Positions 1 through 8,635 of a stretch of DNA of 64,000 bases are shown here, piece by piece. This stretch comes from Phycisphaerae bacterium (GTDB taxonomy: Bacteria > Planctomycetota > Phycisphaerae > UBA1845). Each line of letters begins with the position of its first letter. The first letter of the stretch is position 1. The position numbers were made by a program, and so were the translations under genes. Where the stretch lies: NCBI GenBank assembly GCA_024102815.1, contig JAGFJJ010000018.1:1-64000 (forward strand), in the 5' to 3' direction. Below the pieces are notes generated by a model that searched no databases, was not told where the DNA came from, and saw only the letters and a program-made list of their open reading frames with translations.

Positions 1-86
1 TCGACACCGGGCATTCCTTTGTCCAGCAGCGTCATGGCTCGCAGGCGACGCCGCTCCAACTCCTCCGCTGTGCCTGGGGGTCTCAT
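1..86 (-). CDS. IS630-like transposase, N-terminal fragment (runs off the left edge)
   Basis: The minus strand opens with an ATG at 86 and reads MRPPGTAEELERRRLRAM and onward for about 28 residues to the window edge without a stop. This N-terminus, a short basic lead followed by an AEELERRR helix, is typical of the helix-turn-helix part of IS630-family and related winged-helix transposases. Only the start is visible, so neither the DDE catalytic domain nor the terminal inverted repeats can be checked. It could also be a stand-alone HTH protein of the same fold. It is the only sign of mobile DNA in the window. Confidence 0.5.
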   Translation of the reverse strand, partial: MRPPGTAEELERRRLRAMTLLDKGMPGV

Positions 87-230
87 GCATGACAATATCG
101 GTTCAAGCAATACACTTTATTTAACCGCTCAATGGTCAATAAGAAAGAAGCCTCGGGCATCAAGAACGTTATATCATTCACCGCTCCCAATGAGTGACCC
201 AACGGCCGCCTGCTTCCGTGAGACGGGTCA

Positions 231-254
231 GGGGCTCGCCGGTGCACGAGCCCC
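231..254 (-). terminator. Hairpin after the CBS-domain gene
   Basis: An 8-bp perfect inverted repeat (GGGGCTCG / CGAGCCCC) with an 8-base loop lies 27 bases beyond the stop of the minus-strand CBS gene. There is no T-run after it on that strand, so it is either a non-canonical terminator or an mRNA 3' end stabiliser. The rest of 87-280 shows no gene. Confidence 0.4.
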
Positions 255-280
255 GCTCCCCGGACAGACGTCCTTGGCCC

Positions 281-712
281 TTACAAATTCGGCTCTGCCG
301 GCTCTGACACGCCCTTCAACGCGGCTCCGGAAAGTTCGAGATCGCCCCCTTTGGCGGCGAGGTCCCCAAGGGAAACGATGCCGACAAGCCGTTGGTTGGC
401 ATCAAGCACCGGTGCGCGGCGAATCTGCTTCTCTCGCATGGCCTGAACAACTTCTTCAATTTCCTGATCCTCGCGAACCGTAAGAACGCCACTCGTCATC
501 GCGTCCCCCGCCAGCGTTTTGTTCGGATCCAAGCCCTGTCCGACCACGCGGATGGTGATATCGCGGTCGGTGAGCATGCCGACAAGCATCTGATCGCGGG
601 CCACTGGCAATACCCCCACGTTTATTGCGGCCATTTCCTCAGCAGCCTGCCGCACGGTGGCATCTGCACTGATGGCTTTCACTCTATTGGTCATCGTCTC
701 CTTCACCTGCAT
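281..712 (-). CDS. CBS-domain pair protein
   Basis: A 143-residue protein made almost entirely of two CBS motifs (about residues 5-60 and 70-130), which in this family form a Bateman module binding adenosine nucleotides. Motifs seen are VKAISADATVRQAAEEMA, GMLTDRDITIR and then GVLTVREDQEIEEVVQAMRE followed by GIVSLGDLA. There is no catalytic domain, so it is likely a stand-alone energy sensor or regulatory partner. The start at 712 is chosen because an AAAGGAAA ribosome site lies just upstream; an ATG 33 bases earlier lacks one. The gene diverges from the epimerase at 1016 across a 303-base spacer holding an inverted repeat. A second CBS protein lies at 28972. Confidence 0.85.
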   Translation of the reverse strand: MQVKETMTNRVKAISADATVRQAAEEMAAINVGVLPVARDQMLVGMLTDRDITIRVVGQGLDPNKTLAGDAMTSGVLTVREDQEIEEVVQAMREKQIRRAPVLDANQRLVGIVSLGDLAAKGGDLELSGAALKGVSEPAEPNL

Positions 713-801
713 GAGAATTTCCTTTCGTAAAACAGCGATACGCACTCCTCTAAGGTCTGCATGGCATTATGAACAAATCGAGACGACAATACATGAATCA
801 C

Positions 802-826
802 GTATGAAAAGTAATTCATTTCATAC
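802..826. promoter_or_regulatory. Inverted repeat in the divergent CBS/epimerase spacer, possible operator
   Basis: GTATGAAA (802-809) and TTTCATAC (819-826) form perfect 8-bp arms around a 9-base AT-rich centre. The half-site CGTATGAA occurs again at 850-857. A 25-bp symmetric site with a 17-base centre-to-centre spacing in an AT-rich divergent spacer resembles a dimeric repressor or activator site. No regulator is encoded next to it, so the binding protein is unknown. Confidence 0.4.
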
Positions 827-1015
827 TCTGCCAGCACTCGCGGCGCTATCGCGTATGAACGGCTCTTAAGCTTGTGATCATGTTCTCGTTGGCATCGCAA
901 CCTCACAATAAGCGCTCTACTGGAACTCGCCTGGCTGACCAGGCATGCATGAGACAGACCCGCTTGAAGAACCCGCTGAACGCAAAGACATCGTCAGTGG
1001 CAAGGGAGATGTACG

Positions 1016-2086
1016 ATGGCAAACGAACAGCACCAGCCGGCCCTCATCATCGTGGGCAGCACTGGTCTTATCGGCTCACACCTCGCAAACCGATTTGCGG
1101 AAACATACCGGGTCTTCGCAATGGACATCAAGTCGCCCGAAGACCTGCCGGAGGGCGCGGAATTCATATCCATCGACGTAACTTCCGGCGAGCGCGTGCA
1201 TGACGCCATACACGAAGCGGCGTCCCGTAGCGAGGGCCCAATTGCCGCAGTGATCCAGCTGGCGGCCTATTATGACTTTGCGGGCGATCCCAGTGAACTC
1301 TACGACAAGATCACCGTGGAAGGAACCAGGCGGGCCCTACGCGTCGCCCAAGAGATCTCGGCGGAGCAGTTCATTTTCTCAAATACGATGCTTGTTCATC
1401 GTGCTACGAAGCCGGGACAGCCATTCAATGAAGACCGACCGCTTGAAGCGAAATGGCCTTATCCTCAATCGAAGGTGAAGACCGAAAAGCTCATTCGAGC
1501 GGAGCACGGCAACCTGCCCGCAGTATTGCTTCGAATCGCCGGTGCATATACCGACGTCTGCGACTCGCTCCCGCTTTCTCATCAGATTCAGCGAATTCGG
1601 GAACAGAGACTTACATCCAAGGTCTATCCGGGAGATATGCGCTGCGGGCAAGCTTTCGTTCACATTGACGACCTAACCGAGGCCTTTTACAAAACGGTCA
1701 AGAACAGACACCTTCTGCCGAATGATGCATTCCCAATCCTGATCGGCGAACCGGAGACGCCCGGATATGGGCAGCTCCAGAAGGAGTTTGCCCGACGGAT
1801 TCTGGGCGTTTCCGACTGGGAGACGCGCGAAATCCCCAAGGCGCTTGCCAAGTCCGGCGCATGGCTCCAGGAGAACATGCCCGGAGTCGACGACCCCTTT
1901 ATCAAGCCCTTTATGGTCGACCTTGCGGACGACCACTATGAGCTTGATATTTCGCGAGCGCAGGAGCGGATCAACTGGTACCCGAAACGACGGCTCCTGC
2001 AGACCGTGCCATCCATGATCGAAAGCCTGAAAACCGACCCGGAGGCTTGGTATCGGCGACACGGACTGACGTCGGAAGGCGGGTAA
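1016..2086 (+). CDS. NAD-dependent epimerase/dehydratase family protein (extended SDR)
   Basis: A 356-residue extended short-chain dehydrogenase. The Rossmann dinucleotide motif GSTGLIG is at residues 14-20 and the catalytic YxxxK appears as YPQSK near the middle. An SNT segment about 25 residues before it supplies the usual active-site Ser/Thr. The substrate-binding C-terminal part is present, so length fits nucleotide-sugar epimerases and related lactone or ketone reductases. The exact substrate cannot be told. A ribosome site (AGGGAGA) precedes the ATG. The gene is convergent with the BON protein gene and is probably monocistronic. No sugar-nucleotide genes are nearby, which argues against a dedicated polysaccharide role. 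Confidence 0.8.
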   Translation: MANEQHQPALIIVGSTGLIGSHLANRFAETYRVFAMDIKSPEDLPEGAEFISIDVTSGERVHDAIHEAASRSEGPIAAVIQLAAYYDFAGDPSELYDKITVEGTRRALRVAQEISAEQFIFSNTMLVHRATKPGQPFNEDRPLEAKWPYPQSKVKTEKLIRAEHGNLPAVLLRIAGAYTDVCDSLPLSHQIQRIREQRLTSKVYPGDMRCGQAFVHIDDLTEAFYKTVKNRHLLPNDAFPILIGEPETPGYGQLQKEFARRILGVSDWETREIPKALAKSGAWLQENMPGVDDPFIKPFMVDLADDHYELDISRAQERINWYPKRRLLQTVPSMIESLKTDPEAWYRRHGLTSEGG

Positions 2087-2138
2087 GTCTCGAGACAGCG
2101 TCTCGACCGCCCCACAATGGCTATAACCGTGCCTGCCT

Positions 2139-3680
2139 CTACTTCCTCGGCAGGAGCAGCTCATTGTCCACGAAAACAGCCCCGCTGCGTAGTGCTGCCT
2201 CAGTGGCTTGTCTCCGGGCCGGCCAACTCGTGACCGTGCCGGTCAGGGTAGCGACGCCATTTGTGACGTCCACGGACACACGTTCGGGATCGATCATCGT
2301 CATCCACCAAAGCGTATCCTCGATATCCTCCTTGATTTCCCGATCGCTCTTCCTGTTCATGCGCTCCGGAGTATCATACCATCCAAAATCATAAACATAC
2401 CACTCATAGACATAGGGATTGTCAATGACGGGAAGTCCGGTGCGGGTTACAACGAGCGCATTGCTGATATCGGTCACGCCCTTCACGTGCGAAGCGGCGT
2501 TCTCCGCCTGGGCCTTTTCGAAGAAGGAGTCCACGTTGCCGCTGAGGTACAGCGTCCCGTTGATCACGTCAGCCGATAGATCAAATCGGTCAACGTACGG
2601 ATCCCGCAAGAGGGCTTCGCGCACCGCGTCCGCGATTTGCTTGTCACTCTGCGGCTTTCTGTGGGCAGACGGACGAACCTTCAGTCGATTCAGGACGCGG
2701 GAGACACCGGTGGTATTGCGGGCGTCCTGGGCAGCGGCCCGCTTCGCGATGAGGCTGTCGACGACTCCCCGGAGCGTCACAATGCTGCCGCTTACTTGAG
2801 GACTTACGTCGCCGGAGGTCACGCGGGGATCATAGAGAATCGCGTCGCGCACCGCTTGGCGTATGTCCTCGGGCGACTTGGCCACAAAGGCCGTCTCGCG
2901 ACGATTGGGGTTCTCAGCCCAATCGCGCACGACCAAGCCGGAGTCATCGACTTTCCTGACCCCCGCTACCCATGCGTCATAGCGCGCCTGGCGTTTCTCG
3001 GCCGCACTGCCCACCGTCCCTGTTAACCTCACAATGCCGTTATCCACCGCAACGTCGATTATTGTGCTGTCGACCAACGCGTTCCACTCAAGGGTCCGGG
3101 CGACCTCCGCCTTGATTTCTTGGTCTGATCGCTCCGTTTTATAGTCCACGTCGATCGCATTCTCGACATCAGTTACTCCAGCGACGCCAGCCGCCACCTT
3201 TTCCGCAAGCTGTTTTTCTCTCCACGACTCGGTCGTACCGGTCAACCTCACGACCCCGTTCGGCGTCGCGGCGACGCCAACTTGGTATGAATCGGTCGCC
3301 GCATCTGCCAGGAGCGCCGCCTTGACATTCCTTTCTATTTCTTCAGGTGACCGTTGCGACGTAGGCTTGACCGTAATGCGATTGACAATCGCTCGCACCC
3401 CCTTGATCGTCTCCGCTAAACGCTCGGCACGTCGCTTCGCCAGACAGTTGTTCACGGTGCCCGAAAGGGTAACGATACCATCCGCGCACGCGATATCGAT
3501 GCGGTCGAACGATACCCCCTCGTCAAAGAACAGGGCATCTTCGACGGCGTTGCACACGTTCTTGTCATTGACGACAGGTTCAGCTGCAAGGGCAGGGATC
3601 GGAGCAATCATCAAGTTCGCTACCAGCGAACCGGCGGTGGCACAGAAGAAGAATCGAAGTACGTCGTGTGTTCGTCTCAT
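2139..3680 (-). CDS. Exported protein with six tandem BON domains
   Basis: A 513-residue protein with an N-terminal signal peptide (MRRTHD, hydrophobic stretch, ALA-AEP cleavage-like site) and six successive BON modules of about 65-75 residues. Each shows the pattern of a D/E-x-I-x-x-x-V-x-x-A-L helix, a G-x-V-x-L-x-G-T-V strand and a closing G-V-x-x-V-x-N. BON domains (OsmY, Kon) bind phospholipid or peptidoglycan surfaces and are induced by osmotic or envelope stress. OsmY has two, so six is unusually many. A Tyr/Trp-rich insert (around PYVYEWYVYDFGWYD) sits between BON 5 and BON 6. The start at 3680 has an AAGGAAA ribosome site; earlier starts do not and would bury the signal peptide. Confidence 0.85.
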   Translation of the reverse strand: MRRTHDVLRFFFCATAGSLVANLMIAPIPALAAEPVVNDKNVCNAVEDALFFDEGVSFDRIDIACADGIVTLSGTVNNCLAKRRAERLAETIKGVRAIVNRITVKPTSQRSPEEIERNVKAALLADAATDSYQVGVAATPNGVVRLTGTTESWREKQLAEKVAAGVAGVTDVENAIDVDYKTERSDQEIKAEVARTLEWNALVDSTIIDVAVDNGIVRLTGTVGSAAEKRQARYDAWVAGVRKVDDSGLVVRDWAENPNRRETAFVAKSPEDIRQAVRDAILYDPRVTSGDVSPQVSGSIVTLRGVVDSLIAKRAAAQDARNTTGVSRVLNRLKVRPSAHRKPQSDKQIADAVREALLRDPYVDRFDLSADVINGTLYLSGNVDSFFEKAQAENAASHVKGVTDISNALVVTRTGLPVIDNPYVYEWYVYDFGWYDTPERMNRKSDREIKEDIEDTLWWMTMIDPERVSVDVTNGVATLTGTVTSWPARRQATEAALRSGAVFVDNELLLPRK

Positions 3681-3808
3681 GTTGATTTCCTTTAAATGAT
3701 GCGAGATTCCAGGGCATCCAACATGAGAGTTTGCCATGCGAACTTAAAAAAAACCTGAACCTCTTCCGAACAGATGGTCATCGGATCGAGGCTCGGAGTT
3801 GCCGCCCG

Positions 3809-4006
3809 TCAGGCTTCGCTGCCTCCTTCCATACTCGAACGATTATGCTGGTCGATGCTCAGATCGGCCAGCTGCTGTTCCACTCTCTCGATTTCGTGTC
3901 GCAGTGCCTGGCGGTCTTTGTCCGGAATTTCTGCCAGCATGTGACGCAAATCGTCGAGTCTGTTCAGTAATTCAGTACGTTTCGCGCGTTCAGTCGTTTC
4001 GGCCAT
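3809..4006 (-). CDS. Small hypothetical coiled-coil protein
   Basis: A 65-residue charged, mostly helical product (MAETTERAKRTELLNRLDD...), with heptad-like leucines suggesting a short coiled coil. I do not recognise a family. The start at 4006 lies about 10 bases after a GAGAGGTAGG ribosome site. It sits 89 bases downstream of the OmpR-type regulator on the same strand and may be its last operon member. It could be a spurious frame, but codon use and the ribosome site favour a real gene. Confidence 0.5.
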   Translation of the reverse strand: MAETTERAKRTELLNRLDDLRHMLAEIPDKDRQALRHEIERVEQQLADLSIDQHNRSSMEGGSEA

Positions 4007-4095
4007 GGAAACGCACCTACCTCTCATGTTGTCCGAGGTTTACAGTACTCGTGAATGGGCACGACATCGGCCCCGGAGAGTCCATCCGGGACGCA

Positions 4096-4785
4096 TCAGG
4101 CCGGTACCATGCTTCGCTCCGCACTGAGCACGTACCCTGTACCCACGACGGTATGAATCAGCTTGGGTTCAAAGCCCTTGTCAATCTTGCTGCGCAACCG
4201 GGAAACGTAGACCTCGATCACGTTGCTTTCGTCCTGGAACAGCAAGTCCCAAACGCGCTCGCCGATGTTCGTACGGGTCAGAACGCGCTCGGGATTCCGC
4301 ATGAAATACTCCAGGAGCGCGAATTCCTTCGTGGTCAGGTCGACGCGCTTGCCGTCGCGCATGACCTTGCGCCGGACCAGATCCATTTCAATATCCTGAA
4401 AGCGTAGCGATGCGCCTTCGGACGACTGCCCGCGGCGCAGAAGTGCGCGTACGCGCGCGATCAACTCGTCAAAATCGAAGGGCTTGGTCAGATAGTCGTC
4501 CGCACCGGCGTCCAATCCCGAAACCTTATCCGCCGTGGAAGCGAGCGCCGTCAGCATCAGTGTCGGCGTCGAGACCTTTCGGCGACGCAGCTCCCTTGCG
4601 ACTTGGACGCCGTCGTGATCCGGCAGCATCAGGTCGAGGATAATGACGTCATACCGCTCCCGCACGGCAAGCTCTTCGCCTTCGCGTCCGGATGGTGTCG
4701 TATCCACTGCATACCCTTGCTCTTCCAGCCCTTTCTTGAGCAACTCCGCAAGACGTTCATTGTCTTCAATAACCAGGATGCGCAT
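4096..4785 (-). CDS. OmpR/PhoB-family response regulator
   Basis: A 229-residue two-domain regulator. The receiver domain (1-115) has the acidic pair E7-D8, the phospho-acceptor D51 in IILDLMLPDHDG, T79 and K101 (LTKPFD). The C-terminal winged helix (about 130-225) has the OmpR-type transactivation loop and ends in VVGTGYVL. It resembles heavy-metal or phosphate response regulators of the CusR/PhoB type. A ribosome site (GGGAGAGA) precedes the ATG. No cognate HisKA kinase is directly adjacent, but the PAS-GAF kinase and FixJ regulator lie just upstream on the same strand, 97 bases away, so it could be a second output of that kinase. Confidence 0.9.
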   Translation of the reverse strand: MRILVIEDNERLAELLKKGLEEQGYAVDTTPSGREGEELAVRERYDVIILDLMLPDHDGVQVARELRRRKVSTPTLMLTALASTADKVSGLDAGADDYLTKPFDFDELIARVRALLRRGQSSEGASLRFQDIEMDLVRRKVMRDGKRVDLTTKEFALLEYFMRNPERVLTRTNIGERVWDLLFQDESNVIEVYVSRLRSKIDKGFEPKLIHTVVGTGYVLSAERSMVPA

Positions 4786-4882
4786 GGAAATCTCTCCCGA
4801 AGGAATCGTGCTGAATCAACGATGACGAACAACTAAACGGATATAAGGGCAAACTGGAGGCATTGGCAATTGGACGGCTGGA

Positions 4883-5515
4883 CTAGTCGAGTACGACTTT
4901 GGTCGTATCCATTCCGACAAGTTGCGCCAACAATACAAGCTGTGCGAGGGAATTAGCCTGCATCTTCTGCATCACCCGTCCGCGATGCACCTTGATCGTC
5001 TTTTCGCTGATGTTCCACAGCTCGGCGATCTCGCGGTTGGTCTTGCCTGAGACCACTTGTGAGAGCACTTCTCGCTCGCGCCGGGTGAGCGAACGCAACC
5101 GCCGCTCGACTTCTTCCTTGCGAGTCCGCGACCGGCGGAACTCCTGATCCTCTCGTAGCGCCCGATGCACGGCCTCCAGCAAGAGCTGCTCGTTGAATGG
5201 TTTCTCGACAAAGTCCAGCGCGCCTGCCTTCATGGCCCGAACGGTTGTAGGCACATCCGCGTAAGCCGACATGAAGATGATGGGTATTGTCAGACTCCGC
5301 TCCGCCAGCGTGGCTTGCAGTTCGAGCCCGCTCGCACCCGACATGCGCACATCCAGAAGCAGGCAACCGGGCCGATCAGGATCGGCCCGGTCAAGAAAAT
5401 CCTGCGCCGACTCGAACGTCTCGGCGGGAATACGCTCATGCTCGAACAGCTGCGCGAGAACGCGACGGATGGACGCGTCGTCGTCAACGATAAACACCGT
5501 CGGCGGATTATTCAT
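4883..5515 (-). CDS. FixJ/NarL-type response regulator
   Basis: A 210-residue regulator with a receiver domain (D10-D12 acidic cluster, phospho-acceptor D55 in LLLDVRM, K105 in EKPF) and a C-terminal LuxR-type helix-turn-helix (about 140-205, LTRREREVLSQVVSGKTNRE then KTIKVHRGRVMQKM). The motif VKRGRVMxKM and receiver style are those of FixJ/TodT/StyR regulators. The start at 5515 overlaps the kinase stop by 8 bases, indicating translational coupling and a direct kinase-regulator pair. A longer start at 5548 would overlap further without a better ribosome site. Confidence 0.9.
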   Translation of the reverse strand: MNNPPTVFIVDDDASIRRVLAQLFEHERIPAETFESAQDFLDRADPDRPGCLLLDVRMSGASGLELQATLAERSLTIPIIFMSAYADVPTTVRAMKAGALDFVEKPFNEQLLLEAVHRALREDQEFRRSRTRKEEVERRLRSLTRREREVLSQVVSGKTNREIAELWNISEKTIKVHRGRVMQKMQANSLAQLVLLAQLVGMDTTKVVLD

Positions 5516-7613
5516 GGTCGGCTGTTCCGTCGGATCCACCTTCGGCAACCGGGAAGCTCACTCGCACGGTCGTCCCCCGGCCGACCTCGCTGTCAATATC
5601 AATTCTCCCCCCGTGCTCCTCGACTATACCGTGCACAATGCTCAGCCCCAGCCCCGTTCCTCCCTGCGACCCCCGGGTCGTGTAGAACGGATCAAAGACG
5701 TGTCGCTTCACGTCAGGCGCCATGCCCTGGCCTTCGTCCTGCACGGCCAATTGTACCATCCCCCCTACGGAAGCCGTACGTACCTGAATCTCCTGTCCGC
5801 GCGCGCTGGCGTGACAGGCATTGGAAACGAGATTGAGCACGACCTGTTCCAGCTCCGCGGCGTCCCCCTCAATCGCCGGCAGCGGCTCGCTCAAGTCGAC
5901 CTTCAAGCCGATTCCCGCGTAATTGCGTTCCGATGTGCTGAGCTGAATGGCGGCCTTCACCACGCTGTTAAGGTCCAGCGGCTCGCGATGGGACGGCTCC
6001 TGGCGCGCAAACCGCTGGACGTTTCGCACGATACGCCCGCACCGCTTGGCGTCCTCGATGATATTTCCCAGCATCCGGTCGGTCTCGTCGCCCGGGTTTC
6101 GCTTTCGAAGCAACTGCGCCGTCATGACAACCGACGCCAGCGGATTGTTGATCTCATGGGCAATGCCGGCGGCCAGAATGCCGATCGACGTAAGCCGCTC
6201 GGTCTGACGAAGCCGCTCTTCACTTTCCACGTGCTGCGTGACGTCCATGGAAATGTTGAGAATATGACGCGCTGAGCCACTCTCATGCTGCGCAAAGAGA
6301 ACGCTCCAAGTGCGCAGCCAGCGCCATTCACCCGCCGCGTTTCGTACACGAACCCGCCACGTCACCGGCACTCCATCGGTCCGATGAAGCACCTTTTCCA
6401 TTGCCTCATCCACGAGCTTCTGGTCTTCAGGGGATACGGCGTCCAGAAACACCGCGCGATTCTTGGACAGGAGTTTGTCGACGTTCATCCCGAAGAACTG
6501 GGCCATTTGCCTGTTTACAAACCAATAACGCTGCTCCTCCGTGTCCAGAATACGGATCATCGTCGGTGCCGTATCAGCGATTTTCTGAACCAGGCGTACG
6601 CTGTCACGCAACGCTCGATCCAGTCGATCGCGTTCCAAGACTCGCCCCAATTGGGTACCGATACTCGCCATCACATCCAGCTGCTCGAGGGTCGGATCCT
6701 TCCTCGTCTGTGAGAGAAACTCCAGCACACCAATGACTTCTGATCCGGCAAGTATCGGAAAGGCCGCCGCCGTGTGAATTCCCAACTGTTCGCCCAGTTC
6801 TTTCCGCCGACCGGACATCTCTTTCTCGATCCCGCGCGTCCATTCCGGCTGACCACTGGCGAAAACGCGCCCGGGCAGACCCTTTCCGCGCTTGAATTGC
6901 AGCGTCAGCGTTTCCTCGAGCAAGGGTCGAAATCGCCCTTGATCGTGCTCGTACGAGGCGTCAATTGGAATCAGCAAGCTGGAGTCATCAAGCGACGGCA
7001 GATAAGCCGCCCCGCAGACCCAGCCATTGAATTCGCACACCTGCGCCAACACAAAAGAAATGGCATCCTCGACGGTATCTGCAAAATTCGCTGCCGTCGC
7101 CACGTCGCGAATCAGGCGAAGCGTCTTGGCCTGCTGCTCGATCCGCTCGCCCATCCGGACCGCATGCGCTTTCATGTACAGGTCGGAGTGGGCATGCTCG
7201 ATCTGCTCGTCGCGGCGGCCGTACTGGTGCTCTCGAGCCCTGAGGGCCAGCCCGACGATACTCAGAAGATTGTGAGGGCTGACGGGACGCTCAAGCAGGG
7301 TGAAGTTGCTGGATGGACCGATTGTCGAATGGTCTGGCGAGTCGAACCCGCCGCACAGTACCACGAGAGCCACATCGGACCAGGCGGCCTGGCCCTCCAG
7401 GGCGCTTGCGATCTTTGACATCTCGTTGTTGATGGCTTCATGCGCGACGACGGCCAGTCCCACGCCGGCGACAAGTCCGGCGCACAGGCTCTCCACATTC
7501 TCGCAATGCTGGACCTTGAAGCCGGCACGATCGAAAGCCGAATGCAGCTCCTCCTTCTCGGCGCCGTCAACTGTCAGTAGGAGGATACTCTTCTCATGAA
7601 ATTGCGTGCTCAT
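5508..7613 (-). CDS. Sensor histidine kinase: pseudo-receiver, GAF, PAS, HisKA, HATPase
   Basis: A 701-residue soluble kinase. Order: a receiver-like fold (8-125) in which the phospho-acceptor region reads LAVVAHEAIN, without Asp, and the conserved Lys is Arg (LLERPVSP); a coiled linker; a GAF domain (about 168-325); a PAS/PAC domain (about 338-462); HisKA with H486 in AAGIAHEINNP; HATPase_c with N598, the DEGQG loop at 626-630 and GTGLGL at 652-657. No membrane segment is present, so the signal is cytosolic, possibly redox, oxygen or a small ligand. It is coupled to the FixJ-type gene. Its GAF domain is clearly related to that of the kinase at 26886. The ribosome site before the ATG is weak. 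Confidence 0.9.
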   Translation of the reverse strand: MSTQFHEKSILLLTVDGAEKEELHSAFDRAGFKVQHCENVESLCAGLVAGVGLAVVAHEAINNEMSKIASALEGQAAWSDVALVVLCGGFDSPDHSTIGPSSNFTLLERPVSPHNLLSIVGLALRAREHQYGRRDEQIEHAHSDLYMKAHAVRMGERIEQQAKTLRLIRDVATAANFADTVEDAISFVLAQVCEFNGWVCGAAYLPSLDDSSLLIPIDASYEHDQGRFRPLLEETLTLQFKRGKGLPGRVFASGQPEWTRGIEKEMSGRRKELGEQLGIHTAAAFPILAGSEVIGVLEFLSQTRKDPTLEQLDVMASIGTQLGRVLERDRLDRALRDSVRLVQKIADTAPTMIRILDTEEQRYWFVNRQMAQFFGMNVDKLLSKNRAVFLDAVSPEDQKLVDEAMEKVLHRTDGVPVTWRVRVRNAAGEWRWLRTWSVLFAQHESGSARHILNISMDVTQHVESEERLRQTERLTSIGILAAGIAHEINNPLASVVMTAQLLRKRNPGDETDRMLGNIIEDAKRCGRIVRNVQRFARQEPSHREPLDLNSVVKAAIQLSTSERNYAGIGLKVDLSEPLPAIEGDAAELEQVVLNLVSNACHASARGQEIQVRTASVGGMVQLAVQDEGQGMAPDVKRHVFDPFYTTRGSQGGTGLGLSIVHGIVEEHGGRIDIDSEVGRGTTVRVSFPVAEGGSDGTADHE

Positions 7614-7723
7614 TGCGTCCAGCCGAGGGTTGCGAAGCGGGCTTCGACCCCGGGAGGGGGCGCCAACCCGCCACCCAATGATATGACGAACCGGGTCTTC
7701 CTGAAACCTCGTCTTTCCACCCG

Positions 7724-8224
7724 TCAGGGTGAATTGCTGCTGGATGACTCAGAACCAAACCGCTCGGCCGCCTTATTGTACGCGGCCTGAAGGTCGTTCC
7801 ATGCCTTCTGAGCGCCGGTTTTCACGTCACCCCAGGCTTCAGCCGATGCAGCCCCAAGCTCATCCAGCTTTGAGCGAAGTGCCTTACGCTGCTCCGCAAC
7901 GGCATCCATCTGCTCCTGCCACTCCTTCTTGGCCTGTTCGGACAACTCTGAACCCCGCTCCTTCATGGCGTCAACCTTCTTGTCCAGATCGGCAAGCTTG
8001 TCCTCCAGCTCCCTTCGGAACTCCTCGGCCTTTTTCTTGGAGTACGCCGCCGCGGCCGAAGCGGCTTCTCCAGCCTTGTCCGTCACATCTCCGGCAGTGA
8101 CACCCGTTGCCGTGGATGAGCTTGCTGAGGGCTCTTTACCGGTGGAGGATTCCTTTTCTCGCTCGCATGCAACGGAAAATGCAACAGCGGTAACCACAAC
8201 CAAAAGCGAGATCGCCCTGATCAT
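7724..8224 (-). CDS. Small alpha-helical lipoprotein
   Basis: A 166-residue protein with a short hydrophobic signal ending in a lipobox-like AFSVAC (Cys about residue 20), a Ser/Thr/Gly-rich linker and then about 100 residues of strongly charged amphipathic helix (KKKAEEFRRELEDKLADLD, KMKERGSELSEQAKKEW). The pattern resembles apolipoprotein-like or envelope spacer proteins such as Lpp-like and YtxH/DUF883 types. It is likely anchored in a membrane facing the periplasm. The neighbouring CsbD-like and other envelope stress proteins suggest a stress role. The exact family is not certain. Confidence 0.7.
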   Translation of the reverse strand: MIRAISLLVVVTAVAFSVACEREKESSTGKEPSASSSTATGVTAGDVTDKAGEAASAAAAYSKKKAEEFRRELEDKLADLDKKVDAMKERGSELSEQAKKEWQEQMDAVAEQRKALRSKLDELGAASAEAWGDVKTGAQKAWNDLQAAYNKAAERFGSESSSSNSP

Positions 8225-8635
8225 TTAATTTTCTCCAGTCTATGAACCCGGCGTCCTGGATCAGACCGGCAAACGTCGAATCGCCGGCAAGTCATTCGTC
8301 ACCCGGTAGCCCTTGCCGTTCCCTCTCTGCGCAGGACATGCCTATGAACCTGATCCCCTGCCCGCCTGAACACTTCAATAGAATAGTCGACACGGATTAA
8401 CAGCAACTGAAAGTCATCTGAATCTGTTGTCAGAAGCGGCGTTTCCGGGATTCCCGGATGTAGATTCCGGCCACAACGCACTACTTGTCGCAATCGTAAG
8501 AGCGTTGTTAAACCCCGATCAGTAGCTCAGTCATATCATTGCTCCATGCAGCGATGCAACAGTCGCTGACCCTTCGACCGACGGTGCGGGGGACGCCGGC
8601 GTTGCGGATAAGTTGGCCCCCGCGGGAGCATGCGA
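8225..8635. other. Divergent intergenic region, no gene seen
   Basis: These 411 bases separate the minus-strand lipoprotein from the CsbD-like gene. I see no protein with plausible composition in any frame. A GC-rich stem (8586-8592 with 8617-8623) lies directly before the CsbD ribosome site. Promoters for both genes should be here but I cannot point to clear -35/-10 pairs. Confidence 0.6.
8586..8623 (+). promoter_or_regulatory. Hairpin abutting the CsbD-gene ribosome site
   Basis: GCGGGGG (8586-8592) can pair perfectly with CCCCCGC (8617-8623) across a 24-base loop. The GGGAG ribosome site (8624-8628) begins on the next base. The stem could affect translation initiation of the CsbD-like gene, but the arrangement may be chance in GC-rich DNA. 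Confidence 0.3.

Noticed and set aside
4028-4095. A sigma-54-type promoter before the small coiled-coil gene
   Set aside because: No GG-N10-GC pair with adequate flanks was found here or in the other spacers checked.
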